Of a stretch of 32,097 nt of DNA, positions 8,184-16,757 are shown piece by piece. Source of the DNA: Labrenzia sp. DG1229 (lineage in GTDB: Bacteria; Pseudomonadota; Alphaproteobacteria; Rhizobiales; Stappiaceae); assembly GCF_000521215.1 (NCBI RefSeq), contig NZ_KI928947.1, positions 2,987 through 35,083 on the forward strand, in the 5' to 3' direction. Numbering within the stretch: position 1 is the first letter of the stretch; each line of letters starts with the position of its first letter. The translations under genes were made by a program, and so were the position numbers. A model generated the notes under the pieces. It was given only the letters and a program-made list of their open reading frames with translations. It was not told where the DNA came from and did not search any database.

Positions 8184-8773
8184 AGCAGAAATTTCCCTTG
8201 GGCGGAATTCATGACGTCACTCTCCTCAAGTGCCGATTGGTGACGGTCGTCCGGAAGGCGGAGGATCAAATGGCAGAAGAGAAGTCCGGTCAGGACTGAG
8301 TCGAACAGAGCCGAGTGATGTGCTTTTCCGCTCTCGCGCGCAGCAATGCTGCTCAAGCTGAGATCGGTTCCCAGGTTCTTAAGACTGTATGACTCCCGGC
8401 CCGGCAGCGCGAAACGCGCCAGTTTGAGCGTGTCGATTGCCATAGCCGGTCGCCAATCCGGAATAGCCCGTGAAATGGCGTCAAGCTCGACCTTCACGTT
8501 ATGGCCGATGATCCGGCCCTCGTTAGTCCAGGTCATGATATCGTCTGCTATATCCTCAATGTCAGGAGACTGCGCCACGTCTTCGTCGGTGATGCCGTGG
8601 ATACGGGTAACCTGTGGCGTGATTGGTGCTTTTGGTTTTACAAGCCATTCCATGCGGCGGGACTGCAATGCGAGATCTCGCACTTCGACCATTGCGATTT
8701 CGACAATTTCCGGCGGGTTTGCGCCGTTGCCTTCGACATCGACCACCCAGAACGTCTTCCTGCTCAGCTCCAT
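8180..8773 (-). CDS. DEDDh 3'-5' exonuclease (DnaQ/RNase T-like)
   Basis: This is a 197-residue single-domain exonuclease. All four metal-binding motifs are visible: Exo I DVEGNG (Asp12, Glu14), the GIT turn at about 60-62, Exo II GHNVKVELD (Asp98) and Exo III HHSALFD (His153, Asp158). Domains of this kind remove nucleotides from DNA or RNA 3' ends, and the size fits RNase T or the DnaQ exonuclease core. It starts 10 bp inside the end of the radical SAM gene and its stop overlaps the kinase-like gene, so all three are made together. Without a polymerase or helicase domain it is likely an accessory or effector nuclease. The substrate type is not evident. Confidence 0.85.
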   Translation of the reverse strand: MELSRKTFWVVDVEGNGANPPEIVEIAMVEVRDLALQSRRMEWLVKPKAPITPQVTRIHGITDEDVAQSPDIEDIADDIMTWTNEGRIIGHNVKVELDAISRAIPDWRPAMAIDTLKLARFALPGRESYSLKNLGTDLSLSSIAARESGKAHHSALFDSVLTGLLFCHLILRLPDDRHQSALEESDVMNSAQGKFLL

Positions 8774-9873
8774 CCGATGTCAGCCTTCCCGTGTCGACCA
8801 AAGTGGTGAGGCTGCTTGCAGTCGTGAACCTGGAAGTTCAAGGAGTGCTGCATGAAGTATCGTTGTTGCTCTTGGATTCCGCTGACCTCGATCCGCCGAT
8901 CGTCGCGGCTGATCCCCTCGGCATCAACTCCCGCCCGCCGGGCGAGTGCGTGGATATCGGCCATGTCCGGCACGTGATGTGCTTTTTGGCAGATGTCGAG
9001 TTGCGCGGCGGGGCAAATGTCGCAGATTTCAGGGATTCCGTAATGGCCGTTGTAATCCGGGATGCCGTGTGCATACGCGATACCGCATGAGGTTTTCCGG
9101 AAGATTGGCGTATCACCGAACGCAGCGATGATCCGAGCTTCGACATCCTGAGGGAGGATCTTGCGACGTGCGACGCCCGCATATAGATCCGGCGCACCTA
9201 CGCTCTGAAAATAGGCACGGATCTCATTGCGATAGAAGAGGCCAGTGAAGACGGTCGCGTCAGCAAGCTTCGAAAGGTTTCTGGCCCTGAATATATGGGC
9301 ATCACTGTCGTTCAGGCCTGCGACGATCGGCCTCCAATAAAGTAGGGAACGCAAACTTCCCTTCTCGCCGGCAAGAACTCGAAGGCTTTCTTCAGCAATA
9401 TCGCAGGACACAGGTTCGATTTTCTGATCCTCGATTCCGGACCAGGTAATCAGCACCGTAATTCGCAAGTTTTGCAGCCTGGCAAGGCGTTCGACGTCTT
9501 CCGGCAAGACGTGCCATCTTGTGATGATGAGAACCGGATTCTTCAACCCGCGACGGTCGAGGTCTTCGATGCAGCGGAACAGATGCTCCTTGACGATCGG
9601 CAAGAACGAGTCGGTTGCGCGATTGAAGATCTGGATTGGGGTGAGGTTCGGCTGAAATGCCCAGTGCCCAACCAGCTGCTCGACCGCTTCGTCATCGGGC
9701 ATCACGAGATGCGGCTTCTTCATGTGAAAGTTGCCGAAAAAGTGGCGCACGCAATAGCCGCAATCCAGCGGGCATCCCACCACATGGTTCAGGCTCAGCC
9801 CCGACTTCCTGTAATCGACCACCTGCCTGAGTGTATCCGGAAGCTCCTCTCCGGTGACCTTAAGCTGTTTCAT
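8764..9873 (-). CDS. Radical SAM protein, unknown reaction (first gene of three-gene operon)
   Basis: This 369-residue protein has the radical SAM motif CPLDCGYC (Cys34, Cys38, Cys41; CX3CX2C), which would bind the [4Fe-4S] cluster that cleaves S-adenosylmethionine. A partial TIM barrel follows, with FNRATDSFLP (83-92), IITRWHVLPED (116-126) and YWRPIVAGLND (179-189). A second cysteine group (Cys263, then CDICPAAQLDIC at 284-295) may hold an auxiliary cluster or zinc. It does not match viperin, Elp3, SPL or the queuosine enzymes well enough to name. The ATG at 9873 has GGA about 10 nt upstream. It leads an operon with overlapping genes for a DEDDh exonuclease and a kinase-like P-loop protein, which suggests modification of a nucleotide or nucleic acid (inference). 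Confidence 0.8.
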   Translation of the reverse strand: MKQLKVTGEELPDTLRQVVDYRKSGLSLNHVVGCPLDCGYCVRHFFGNFHMKKPHLVMPDDEAVEQLVGHWAFQPNLTPIQIFNRATDSFLPIVKEHLFRCIEDLDRRGLKNPVLIITRWHVLPEDVERLARLQNLRITVLITWSGIEDQKIEPVSCDIAEESLRVLAGEKGSLRSLLYWRPIVAGLNDSDAHIFRARNLSKLADATVFTGLFYRNEIRAYFQSVGAPDLYAGVARRKILPQDVEARIIAAFGDTPIFRKTSCGIAYAHGIPDYNGHYGIPEICDICPAAQLDICQKAHHVPDMADIHALARRAGVDAEGISRDDRRIEVSGIQEQQRYFMQHSLNFQVHDCKQPHHFGRHGKADIGWS

Positions 9874-10688
9874 GCTGTTAATTCCAGTCGGGTGAGCTAA
9901 AAGTCAGTAGTTAACTTTCAATCTAAGATTGTCATTCATTGTTGGTGACATCAAGCAATAGTACTCGATCCGAAATCAGACCGAGGCGCGAGTTGCAGTT
10001 TTAATCGGCTCTCATCGCGAAGTTGGCGGCCTTCGTTGCAACATGTCACGTCCGCCCCGACCAAGGCTGGTGGCGACAGTCTGCTTCCTGCGCTCTGCCG
10101 TCAATCGCGCTTCGCGAATGTTGCACAATGCACGAATGACCGGCGTGCTGAAGCCGCACCGCGGCGCGGGGGCGGTCTGGGAACGGCAGGAGTGGGCCGG
10201 AATCGACAAAGGTCATTTGGGCGGAAAGAGTGAATTCACTGCGGTGTGGGTGGATTTCCTTAAAGGGCCGTTTTGCGATCAACGTTCATTTCGTTGTCCC
10301 AGCCGACACATGCTTTCAATAATGAGCGCATGCCGAAATCCGAAGCGCCTTCACCTTTCACCCGCCGATTTGCATTTGGCTGGTATGGGTCTCTCGATCG
10401 ACTGCCGGATATGCAGCCGCTCGGCAGCACGCGACAAACAACCGGCATCAATTAGCATCACCGTGAGGAAAGCCCGCGCCCATATTGGAGCCGATAAACG
10501 ATCATGGAGCACGATCGATAGGCGTGCTGGCCCGTGGCCGACACGCAGCGCTGAAGCCCTGATCGGCGATAACCGTGGCGCGCGCCAGTGCCTGGCAATT
10601 GTTACTTCGGAATCTGGTAAGAAAAGGGATCTTGGTCGCACTAATTCGGCTCCTGCGGCCGCAGTAGTCCCTTATCAAGCGAGACGGA
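9874..10688. other. Long intergenic region between divergent radical SAM operon and helicase
   Basis: About 815 bp with no convincing gene. The part next to 9873 (to about 9960) is AT-richer and should contain the leftward promoter of the radical SAM operon. The remainder is GC-rich with overlapping open frames on both strands that lack protein-family features, including one reading into the helicase gene from 10043. It may hold decayed genes, and the helicase promoter should lie at its right end. Confidence 0.45.
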
Positions 10689-13628
10689 ATGACGCCAGCC
10701 TCGAACAAAACCATCCAAAGAAGCAGCCTCTCGGGGCTCGTCCTGGTACCGTTGGGATATGGCTTCCAGCGCGCCACGTTTTCCGAAAGCGAGATTACCT
10801 TTTCGGGCAGAACCTCACGACCTGTCGCCATCTCGGAAGTCGCCGCTCCGCCATTCTTGCGCAAGACGCTCGGTTTCACGGTGCTGGTCCTGCCGCTTGT
10901 GGGTGGAGACGAGATAAAGCTTGCCGGTGTAATACCCACCGAGGCAGCAGCCATGGTTTCAGCCATAAAGTCATCGTGGCGCCTTCACTTCGAGGACCTG
11001 GTCCTCAGCGCGCAGGATGAATTGAAGGTGCTGGCCGATGTTGTCCAGCGCCTGAAAAAACCGAGGCGCTATCCGTCGGCCTGTCTTCTCGATCCATACC
11101 TTCAGCAGGCATCCCACGTAATCAACACGCTGCCCGAGCGTATTCCAGAAGGCACCCTTAACGCTGACCAATACGCGCTTATCGATGCGGTACGAGGATT
11201 CCAGAGGGCGCCAGACGCGCTGCGTCGCTGCGCGATTGAGGCGTTTATCGAAACGGAATTGGTGGAAGCGAGCACGTTTCTGGACACAATCGAATCCAAT
11301 CCCCTGACACCCGAGCAAAGGCTTGCAGTACTTTCCGACGAAGATGCAACGCTTGTTCTGGCCGGCGCCGGATCGGGAAAGACAAGCGTTATCGTCGCCA
11401 AGGCGGCTTACCTTGTCCGCCAGGGCATCCGAAAGCCCGAAGAAATCCTGTTGCTGGCGTTCGGCAAGGCGGCCGCAAAAGAAATGGCCGAGAGAATTGA
11501 AGAGCGGTCAGGCGCTTCGGTAACAGCGTCGACTTTTCATGCTCTGGGCTATGACATCATCAGGGAAGTTGAAAAGGGGGCGCCCGCCCTGGCACCGCAC
11601 GCTAGCGACGATGCGCAATTCCGGGCACTCTTACGAGACATTCTGGTCAACGAGCTGGCCACGCAGCCGAAAATGGCGCTGCTCATTCTGAAGTGGTTTT
11701 CCGAGCTCTACACGCCTTACAAAAGCGAATGGGATTTCAAGACCAAGGCCCGCTATTACGAATATATCGAGGCCCACGAACTCCGAACCTTGCAAGGCGA
11801 GCTGGTCAAGAGTTTTGAAGAACTTGAAATCGCCAATTGGCTGTATCTGAACGGTGTTGCCTATGAATATGAGCCGGATTACGAGCATGAGCTTCCGGAG
11901 AACACGCGCAAGGCCTATACGCCGGACTTCCGCCTGACCGAAAGTGGCCTCTACATTGAACACTTCGGTGTTCGCAAAGCCCGTGGCCCAGACGGAGAAA
12001 CGAAGCTTATGACCGCGCCTCATGTCGATCGGCAAAGCTATCTTGACGGGATGGCGTGGAAACGGCGTGTACATGAAGAAAACGGCACCCAGCTCATAGA
12101 GACTTACAGCTATGAACGGGTGGAAAACAGGCTTCTGGAGGCGCTCAAAGAGAAGTTGAAGCCGCATGTCACCTTCAACCCAGTTCCGTCAGAGGAGGTG
12201 TTCAACCGGCTGGCCGAAATGGGGCAGATAGATGCCTTCACCCAGACCCTCGGGACGTTTTTGCGGCACTTCAAGAGTACCGGTGCATCAATCAAAACGT
12301 GCGAGGCCCGTGCCAAAATATCCAAGGACAAAGCCCGATCGCTGTCCTTTTTGAAGATCTTCGATGCTGTCTATCAGTCCTATCAAGAGCGGCTCGGCAA
12401 ACGGATCGATTTTGAAGACATGATAGTGCGGGCAACCGAGTATGTGCGGACCGGGAAGTTTCAAAGCCCGTTCCGGCACCTTCTTGTCGATGAATTCCAG
12501 GATATTTCCGAAGGTCGGGCACAACTTCTCTTGGCGCTAAAAGACCAGCACAAGGATGCCCGTCTCTTTGCCGTCGGCGACGACTGGCAATCGATCTACC
12601 GGTTTACAGGATCGGACCTTCACCTGATGCGCAGCTTCGGGGAGGTTTTCGGCGGTAGGTTCGCCGGGGCCCGCGGAATCCACCGAGTCGTCGATCTGGG
12701 GCGGACCTTCCGAAGCGTCGACAGGATTGCCTTACCGGCCCGGTCATTTGTTCTCAAGAACCCGTTGCAAATCAGAAAGCAGGTGATCCCTGCCAACTCG
12801 GCAGACAACCCTTGCATTCAAATTTCCTATTACCAGAAACGTAGGGAGGATCATGCTTTGCGCTCGACGCTTGATGCCATTTCGAACCAATCTGAAGGCA
12901 CCGAGATATCTGTTCTTCTGCTGGGCCGGTATAATTTCCTGAGGCCCAAGAACTTTAGTCAGATCAATTCCTCTTATCCAAAGCTGTCGTCCCGGTACAT
13001 GACCGTCCACGGGTCCAAGGGGCTGGAAGCGGACCATGTGGTGATCCTTCGCGCTGATACCGGTCGCATGGGATTTCCATCTGAGATCGTTGACGACCCG
13101 TTGTTGGATCTCGTCCTGCCTGAACCGGAGGCCTTCGATCACGCAGAAGAGCGGAGGCTCTTTTATGTCGCCCTGACGCGTGCAAAGAAGACAGTCACAA
13201 TCCTTGCAAGCCATGAGGAGCCCTCGGTTTTCGTGCGAGAGATGGCGGAGAGTACGGATATTGAGGTGATTTCAAAGGAGGAAAAAGTCACCGCCCAAGC
13301 CAGATGCAGCGAATGCGGCGGGCGAATGCTACTGCGGACTTCGAAAAAGGGGCATTTCTATTTCTACTGCGAGCACCGACGGCTATGCGGCCATACAAGC
13401 CAAGCCTGTTCCAGGTGCGGGACGGACATACCCGTCAAGAGCCTAACCAAACTGGACGTGTTCAAATGCAGTTGCAGCGCAGAGTTTCGGGCATGCCCCG
13501 AATGTAAGGATGGCTGGCTTGTTGAGCGGACTGGCCGCTATGGCGCCTTTCTGGGCTGTGTCAATTTCCCGAAATGCAGTGGTAAAAAGAATATAGGCAA
13601 GAACGGGAGCATCGACCCAACCCAGTAA
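10689..13628 (+). CDS. HelD-like UvrD/SF1A helicase with C-terminal zinc ribbons
   Basis: This is a 979-residue protein. The N-terminal ~100 residues resemble the small domain of E. coli DNA helicase IV. SF1A motifs follow: Q-motif LTPEQ (206-210), Walker A AGAGSGKT (225-232), motif Ia AFGKAAAKEM, Walker B VDEFQD (600-605), GDDWQSIYRFTG (630-641), VHGSKGLEADHVV (773-785) and FYVALTRAK (825-833). Between the ATPase halves lies TPDFRL...YIEHFG (411-427), a restriction-nuclease-like insert seen in helicase IV relatives. After 870, several Cys pairs (CSEC, CSRC, CPEC and a topoisomerase-type CVNFPKC) form zinc ribbons absent from E. coli HelD. It should unwind DNA 3'-5'; its role in repair or defence is open. 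GACGGA precedes the ATG. Confidence 0.85.
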   Translation: MTPASNKTIQRSSLSGLVLVPLGYGFQRATFSESEITFSGRTSRPVAISEVAAPPFLRKTLGFTVLVLPLVGGDEIKLAGVIPTEAAAMVSAIKSSWRLHFEDLVLSAQDELKVLADVVQRLKKPRRYPSACLLDPYLQQASHVINTLPERIPEGTLNADQYALIDAVRGFQRAPDALRRCAIEAFIETELVEASTFLDTIESNPLTPEQRLAVLSDEDATLVLAGAGSGKTSVIVAKAAYLVRQGIRKPEEILLLAFGKAAAKEMAERIEERSGASVTASTFHALGYDIIREVEKGAPALAPHASDDAQFRALLRDILVNELATQPKMALLILKWFSELYTPYKSEWDFKTKARYYEYIEAHELRTLQGELVKSFEELEIANWLYLNGVAYEYEPDYEHELPENTRKAYTPDFRLTESGLYIEHFGVRKARGPDGETKLMTAPHVDRQSYLDGMAWKRRVHEENGTQLIETYSYERVENRLLEALKEKLKPHVTFNPVPSEEVFNRLAEMGQIDAFTQTLGTFLRHFKSTGASIKTCEARAKISKDKARSLSFLKIFDAVYQSYQERLGKRIDFEDMIVRATEYVRTGKFQSPFRHLLVDEFQDISEGRAQLLLALKDQHKDARLFAVGDDWQSIYRFTGSDLHLMRSFGEVFGGRFAGARGIHRVVDLGRTFRSVDRIALPARSFVLKNPLQIRKQVIPANSADNPCIQISYYQKRREDHALRSTLDAISNQSEGTEISVLLLGRYNFLRPKNFSQINSSYPKLSSRYMTVHGSKGLEADHVVILRADTGRMGFPSEIVDDPLLDLVLPEPEAFDHAEERRLFYVALTRAKKTVTILASHEEPSVFVREMAESTDIEVISKEEKVTAQARCSECGGRMLLRTSKKGHFYFYCEHRRLCGHTSQACSRCGTDIPVKSLTKLDVFKCSCSAEFRACPECKDGWLVERTGRYGAFLGCVNFPKCSGKKNIGKNGSIDPTQ

Positions 13629-14073
13629 TTTATTGCGTCTTGGCAAACTTCTGGGTTCGTCTTCCAGATATTCCATACGGATTGAACGAGTGTCCGCAGA
13701 GCGGACAAGGTGTTCTTATCTGCGCCACATGTCCGGTTTACCTAACGCAAGACAACGTCCTTGTCCCAGACCAAGCACATACTCAGACCGAATCAGGTCT
13801 AAACAGCATTTAATTGTTTTGTGGGTCGCCCAAATCAGCAAAAGTATGCAGCTTTCCGATTCCCTCCAAACGCGAATCGTAGCCCATCTCTGTCATAGCT
13901 AGCTAAAATCATTGCATTTTTCCTGAATTCGCCTTCAAGCATTAGTCGGACTTTCCAAAGAAGCGGCGTCTTTTAACACTTAACCCCCAATAGATTGCGG
14001 GAGGATCTGTGGGTGTCCGGGAGTGATTCTGATTCGCTCCCAATGGTCGAAACGTCGCAAACAAGAGGACAAG
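13629..14073. other. Intergenic region without a supported gene
   Basis: About 445 bp between the helicase stop and the first small gene of the island backbone. It is AT-richer than its neighbours around 13800-13980. The only open frames are short and featureless. The promoter of the 14074 cluster is expected at its right end; I could not identify a convincing -35/-10 pair. Confidence 0.4.
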
Positions 14074-14523
14074 ATGACTGACATTGAGTGGATGAAGCGG
14101 AAGTATGCAATCGATCACCTCTGCAAACTGTTTGGTATCGTGCGGCCGGAATGCGAGGAGGTTCTGCGTAACGGGCTCGATTGGCAGAAAACCAGGATCT
14201 GGGTGCGCAACAAGCTTGGCAAGGAAGGGCCAGCGCATGAGCTTTTAATTGATGAACCTTCAGTTTGTCGCATGGTTTTCGAAGAAGATGAAGGCAAAGA
14301 GCTAATCATCCTTGAGGGCTTCGGGCGGCTTTCGGAAGATCTCAGTCAACTGGATGAATATGATCTGGAACTCAACGTGCGCCAGGCCGAAACCCATTTC
14401 GAAAACACGGGTATTCTCGCAGGTCGGGGCTGGCTCGTAGCATGGTATCTTCCGCTGATCCTGGGCGCAAAACGGGTCGGCCCAGAAAAACTGATTATAT
14501 CGCTCTTGAGGACGATGCGTTGA
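14074..14523 (+). CDS. Hypothetical protein (acidic, 149 aa)
   Basis: The start is taken at the ATG at 14074, preceded by AAGAGGAC, rather than the upstream codon at 14023. The protein begins MTDIEWMKRKYAIDHLCKLF and has an acidic middle (EEDEGKELIILEGFG). I recognise no family. The last ~30 residues are hydrophobic and basic, unlike the rest, and overlap the next open frame (from 14442) by 82 bp. The two frames may therefore be one gene split by a frameshift, or the real stop of the first gene may have been lost. It leads the cluster with the excisionase-type gene, primase and RepA-like helicase. Confidence 0.5.
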   Translation: MTDIEWMKRKYAIDHLCKLFGIVRPECEEVLRNGLDWQKTRIWVRNKLGKEGPAHELLIDEPSVCRMVFEEDEGKELIILEGFGRLSEDLSQLDEYDLELNVRQAETHFENTGILAGRGWLVAWYLPLILGAKRVGPEKLIISLLRTMR

Positions 14524-14714
14524 ACGAACAAATCTCCGGCGACGGGTTCTTCAATCAAAAGAACTTCGACGACTGGGTGACCCAGCGCGCGATGGACAAT
14601 GACATGGGTGTCCCAGGAAGAACGAACCTTCAGGATATGTTTAAGAGCGTCCTGAAAAGAGCACGAGACTGGCAGCATCGGGAAGCAATAAGCCGCGAAA
14701 CCCAGGATCAATAG
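14442..14714 (+). CDS. Small hypothetical protein with AT-hook-like motif
   Basis: This 90-residue frame has a basic GRKTGRPRKTD segment near the N-terminus that resembles an AT-hook (GRP core flanked by basic residues), which binds the minor groove of AT-rich DNA. The remainder is helical and charged. It overlaps the upstream gene by 82 bp in another frame and no ribosome binding site is clear, so the true start, or a fusion with the upstream frame, is uncertain. Its position before the excisionase-type gene suggests an island regulatory or DNA-binding role (inference). Confidence 0.45.
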   Translation: MVSSADPGRKTGRPRKTDYIALEDDALNEQISGDGFFNQKNFDDWVTQRAMDNDMGVPGRTNLQDMFKSVLKRARDWQHREAISRETQDQ

Positions 14715-14773
14715 GAAGCCGGAAATGATTTCCGGCTCTTTCCGGCTGACACTTGGCGTAGAACAAGGTGAGC

Positions 14774-15031
14774 ATGCCTCGTCGTCAAAACGCGAGGTAT
14801 GCCATGAAATCGAAACTCTCTGAAACGTCGCCCAAGCTCACAACACGCGACGTCGCCGACTATTTGGGACTTGCTGTCTCCACTCTCAATAAAATGCGCC
14901 TTAGCGGGAATGGACCAACGTTCATAAAGCTTGGTCCGCGGCGTGTCGTGTACGACCTCCGGGATGTTGAGGCTTGGGTCGCGGCGCGCAGGCGTAAATC
15001 CACATCCCACACCACTCCCGACAGCGCTTGA
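14774..15031 (+). CDS. AlpA/excisionase-type helix-turn-helix protein
   Basis: This is an 85-residue protein with a MerR-like winged helix: LTTRDVADYLGLAVSTLNKMRL, then GPTFIKLGPRRVVYDLRDVEAWV. This is the pattern of AlpA/Xis-type regulators of integrative elements, where such proteins control excision or activate integrase genes. The ATG at 14774 has AAGG about 7 nt upstream; a GTG at 14768 and an ATG at 14810 are alternatives. Its stop overlaps the TTG start of the next gene (TTGA), so translation may be coupled. The protein is complete and the domain call is firm; the exact regulatory target is unknown, as the island integrase is not adjacent. Confidence 0.8.
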   Translation: MPRRQNARYAMKSKLSETSPKLTTRDVADYLGLAVSTLNKMRLSGNGPTFIKLGPRRVVYDLRDVEAWVAARRRKSTSHTTPDSA

Positions 15032-15876
15032 ATTCGGTCATGCTCGACAAATCTGTTTCTGCCGCGCAACTCGCACGACTGTCGCTGCGTATCACGCTGT
15101 TGGTCTTTAATCGTGGCCTCACCCAACTTCCCAATGACACGTTGCCGCTTGAGCTGGTTGAGGAGCTAAAATCCGGAATTCGAGACGCGCATGACTTTCT
15201 GATATCGGGGGCTCGAACAAACGTGGTTTCGACAGTCGTTGCGAGCAGGCTTTCCAGCCTCCTCGCATACGATTTCCATCCACTCGCGCTCTATTCCCAT
15301 GCTTTTTCAGCCGAACGGCAGAGCAATCGACTGCGAAGCCATCGCATTCCAATCGAACAAGATGGTACTGTCATTGAGTTCCCGACGCCTGCCGGTGCTT
15401 TTATCCAAACTGAAAACCTTCTGCGATCCGCGGCAGAAAGCCGGCGCCTCATATACCTCTCAGCAGTGGCCGAAGTAGAACGGCTTGCGTTCAACGCTCA
15501 TCGGTTCGCAGGCAAGCCTCAAAGGCTCTTTCACCCTGCAATAGACTTTGCCCACAATGGTGAAATCTTTCTCAACAACGCGACCCTCGACAGCGGCGAG
15601 TTGCGGTGGACGAAAGGATTGCGGCCAAGGGAAGAAGAGACGCGCATCACCACCGAAGGCGAATTTGTCAGGCGGCACGGCGAAGCCCTGGATCTGCTGG
15701 GAAAATACGGCATTCAACCGGGCTGCTTTATCCCTCCGTGTTCGGCGCCATCGAATTCGGCAGCATCCAGACGCCACCCCAAAACACGCTCCAAACGAAA
15801 GTACATGAGACCATGGCTGGCGACAATCTGGTTGAGCTTAAGAAACGAGTGCGCCTGTCGGACCACATCAGGCTGA
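15028..15876 (+). CDS. Hypothetical protein upstream of primase (tail possibly frameshifted)
   Basis: This is a 282-residue frame starting at a TTG that overlaps the previous stop; an ATG at 15040 is an alternative. The first ~230 residues look like a real soluble protein, ending near DLLGKYGIQPG. The last ~50 residues are rich in Ser, Arg and Cys and overlap the primase start at 15813 by 64 bp, which suggests a lost stop or a small indel near 15720. I recognise no family. Its place in a conserved-looking order (excisionase-type gene, this gene, primase, RepA-like helicase) points to a backbone function of the island. Confidence 0.55.
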   Translation: MNSVMLDKSVSAAQLARLSLRITLLVFNRGLTQLPNDTLPLELVEELKSGIRDAHDFLISGARTNVVSTVVASRLSSLLAYDFHPLALYSHAFSAERQSNRLRSHRIPIEQDGTVIEFPTPAGAFIQTENLLRSAAESRRLIYLSAVAEVERLAFNAHRFAGKPQRLFHPAIDFAHNGEIFLNNATLDSGELRWTKGLRPREEETRITTEGEFVRRHGEALDLLGKYGIQPGCFIPPCSAPSNSAASRRHPKTRSKRKYMRPWLATIWLSLRNECACRTTSG

Positions 15877-16757
15877 CGGTAAAACTCACCAGGCAGGGGT
15901 CGGAATGGATTGGCTGCTGTCCCTTCCATCAGGAAAAGACACCGAGTTTCACTGTCAATGACGCCAAGGGGTTCTTCCATTGCTTTGGCTGTCTTGCACA
16001 TGGGGACATTCTTGATTGGTGGCAAAAATCAGAGGGGCTGAGTTTCAACGATGCCCGCGACCGCCTCCGCAGAGAAGCTGGGGACCTGACAACAAACGTG
16101 GTCCGCCGCTCCAAGCCCTCATCACCATCCGTCGACAAAGACGCCCTTCGAAAGCAGATGGAAGCGCGATCCATATGGCGGGAGAGTGGACCATTGCGCG
16201 GCACAGTTGGCGAAGCGTATTTGTGGCGCGCTCGTTGCATTGGCATCGAAGCGCTTCCAGATTGCCTTCGCTTTCATCCCGGCCTGTTGCTAGGCCCGCG
16301 ACAGTCCGAGCGGTGTCCTGCACTGATTACAGCCGTAACCAATTCAATTGGGAAGCTCGTTGCGATACAGCGCACTTTTCTAAAGAGCGACGGCAGCGGT
16401 AAAGCGGCGCTTTCGGCCCCGAAACGAAGTCTTGGTCCTGTTGGCCAGGGAGCCGTTCGCCTGGCGTCAGCCCAAACAATCCTGGGCATAGCAGAAGGGG
16501 TCGAAACAGGCCTTTCCGCCATGGAGCTTTTCAGCGTACCGGTCTGGTGCGTGCTTGGCTCCAATCTTTCCCGTGTTGAGCTACCCAACTCGGTGGGGCG
16601 TGTTGTCGTCTTTGCTGACAGGGGAAGAGCCGGCGAGGATGCGGCCGTCAAGGCAAGACATGCGTTCCGGTCCCAGGGCAGAAAAGTGGTGGTCCGATTT
16701 CCTGATGCCGGTGAGGATTTCAACGACGCATTAAAGGCGATGCGAAATGCATCATGA
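15813..16757 (+). CDS. CHC2 zinc-finger DNA primase with Toprim domain
   Basis: Started at the ATG at 15813, this gives 314 residues. The zinc finger is CCPFHQEKTPSF with Cys35/36 and His39, then FHCFGC with Cys57 and Cys60, as in DnaG-type primases. A C-terminal Toprim part shows IAEGVETGLSA and VVVFADRGRAGEDA. Such short primases of mobile elements synthesise RNA primers for element replication or transferred single strands. The longer upstream extension in frame has no family features. Its end overlaps the RepA-like helicase gene by 11 bp, so the two are co-translated and likely form a replication pair. It is well short of cellular DnaG (about 600 residues). Confidence 0.85.
   Translation: MAGDNLVELKKRVRLSDHIRLTVKLTRQGSEWIGCCPFHQEKTPSFTVNDAKGFFHCFGCLAHGDILDWWQKSEGLSFNDARDRLRREAGDLTTNVVRRSKPSSPSVDKDALRKQMEARSIWRESGPLRGTVGEAYLWRARCIGIEALPDCLRFHPGLLLGPRQSERCPALITAVTNSIGKLVAIQRTFLKSDGSGKAALSAPKRSLGPVGQGAVRLASAQTILGIAEGVETGLSAMELFSVPVWCVLGSNLSRVELPNSVGRVVVFADRGRAGEDAAVKARHAFRSQGRKVVVRFPDAGEDFNDALKAMRNAS

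Noticed and set aside
8764..9873. Viperin-type (pVip) antiviral enzyme
   Set aside because: It has the CX3CX2C motif, but the surrounding sequence and the C-terminal cysteine cluster do not resemble viperin, so I leave the function open.
10043..11020. 325-codon plus-strand frame overlapping the helicase start
   Set aside because: No family features; its right part is a shadow of the helicase gene, and its left part lies in GC-rich DNA that is open in several frames.
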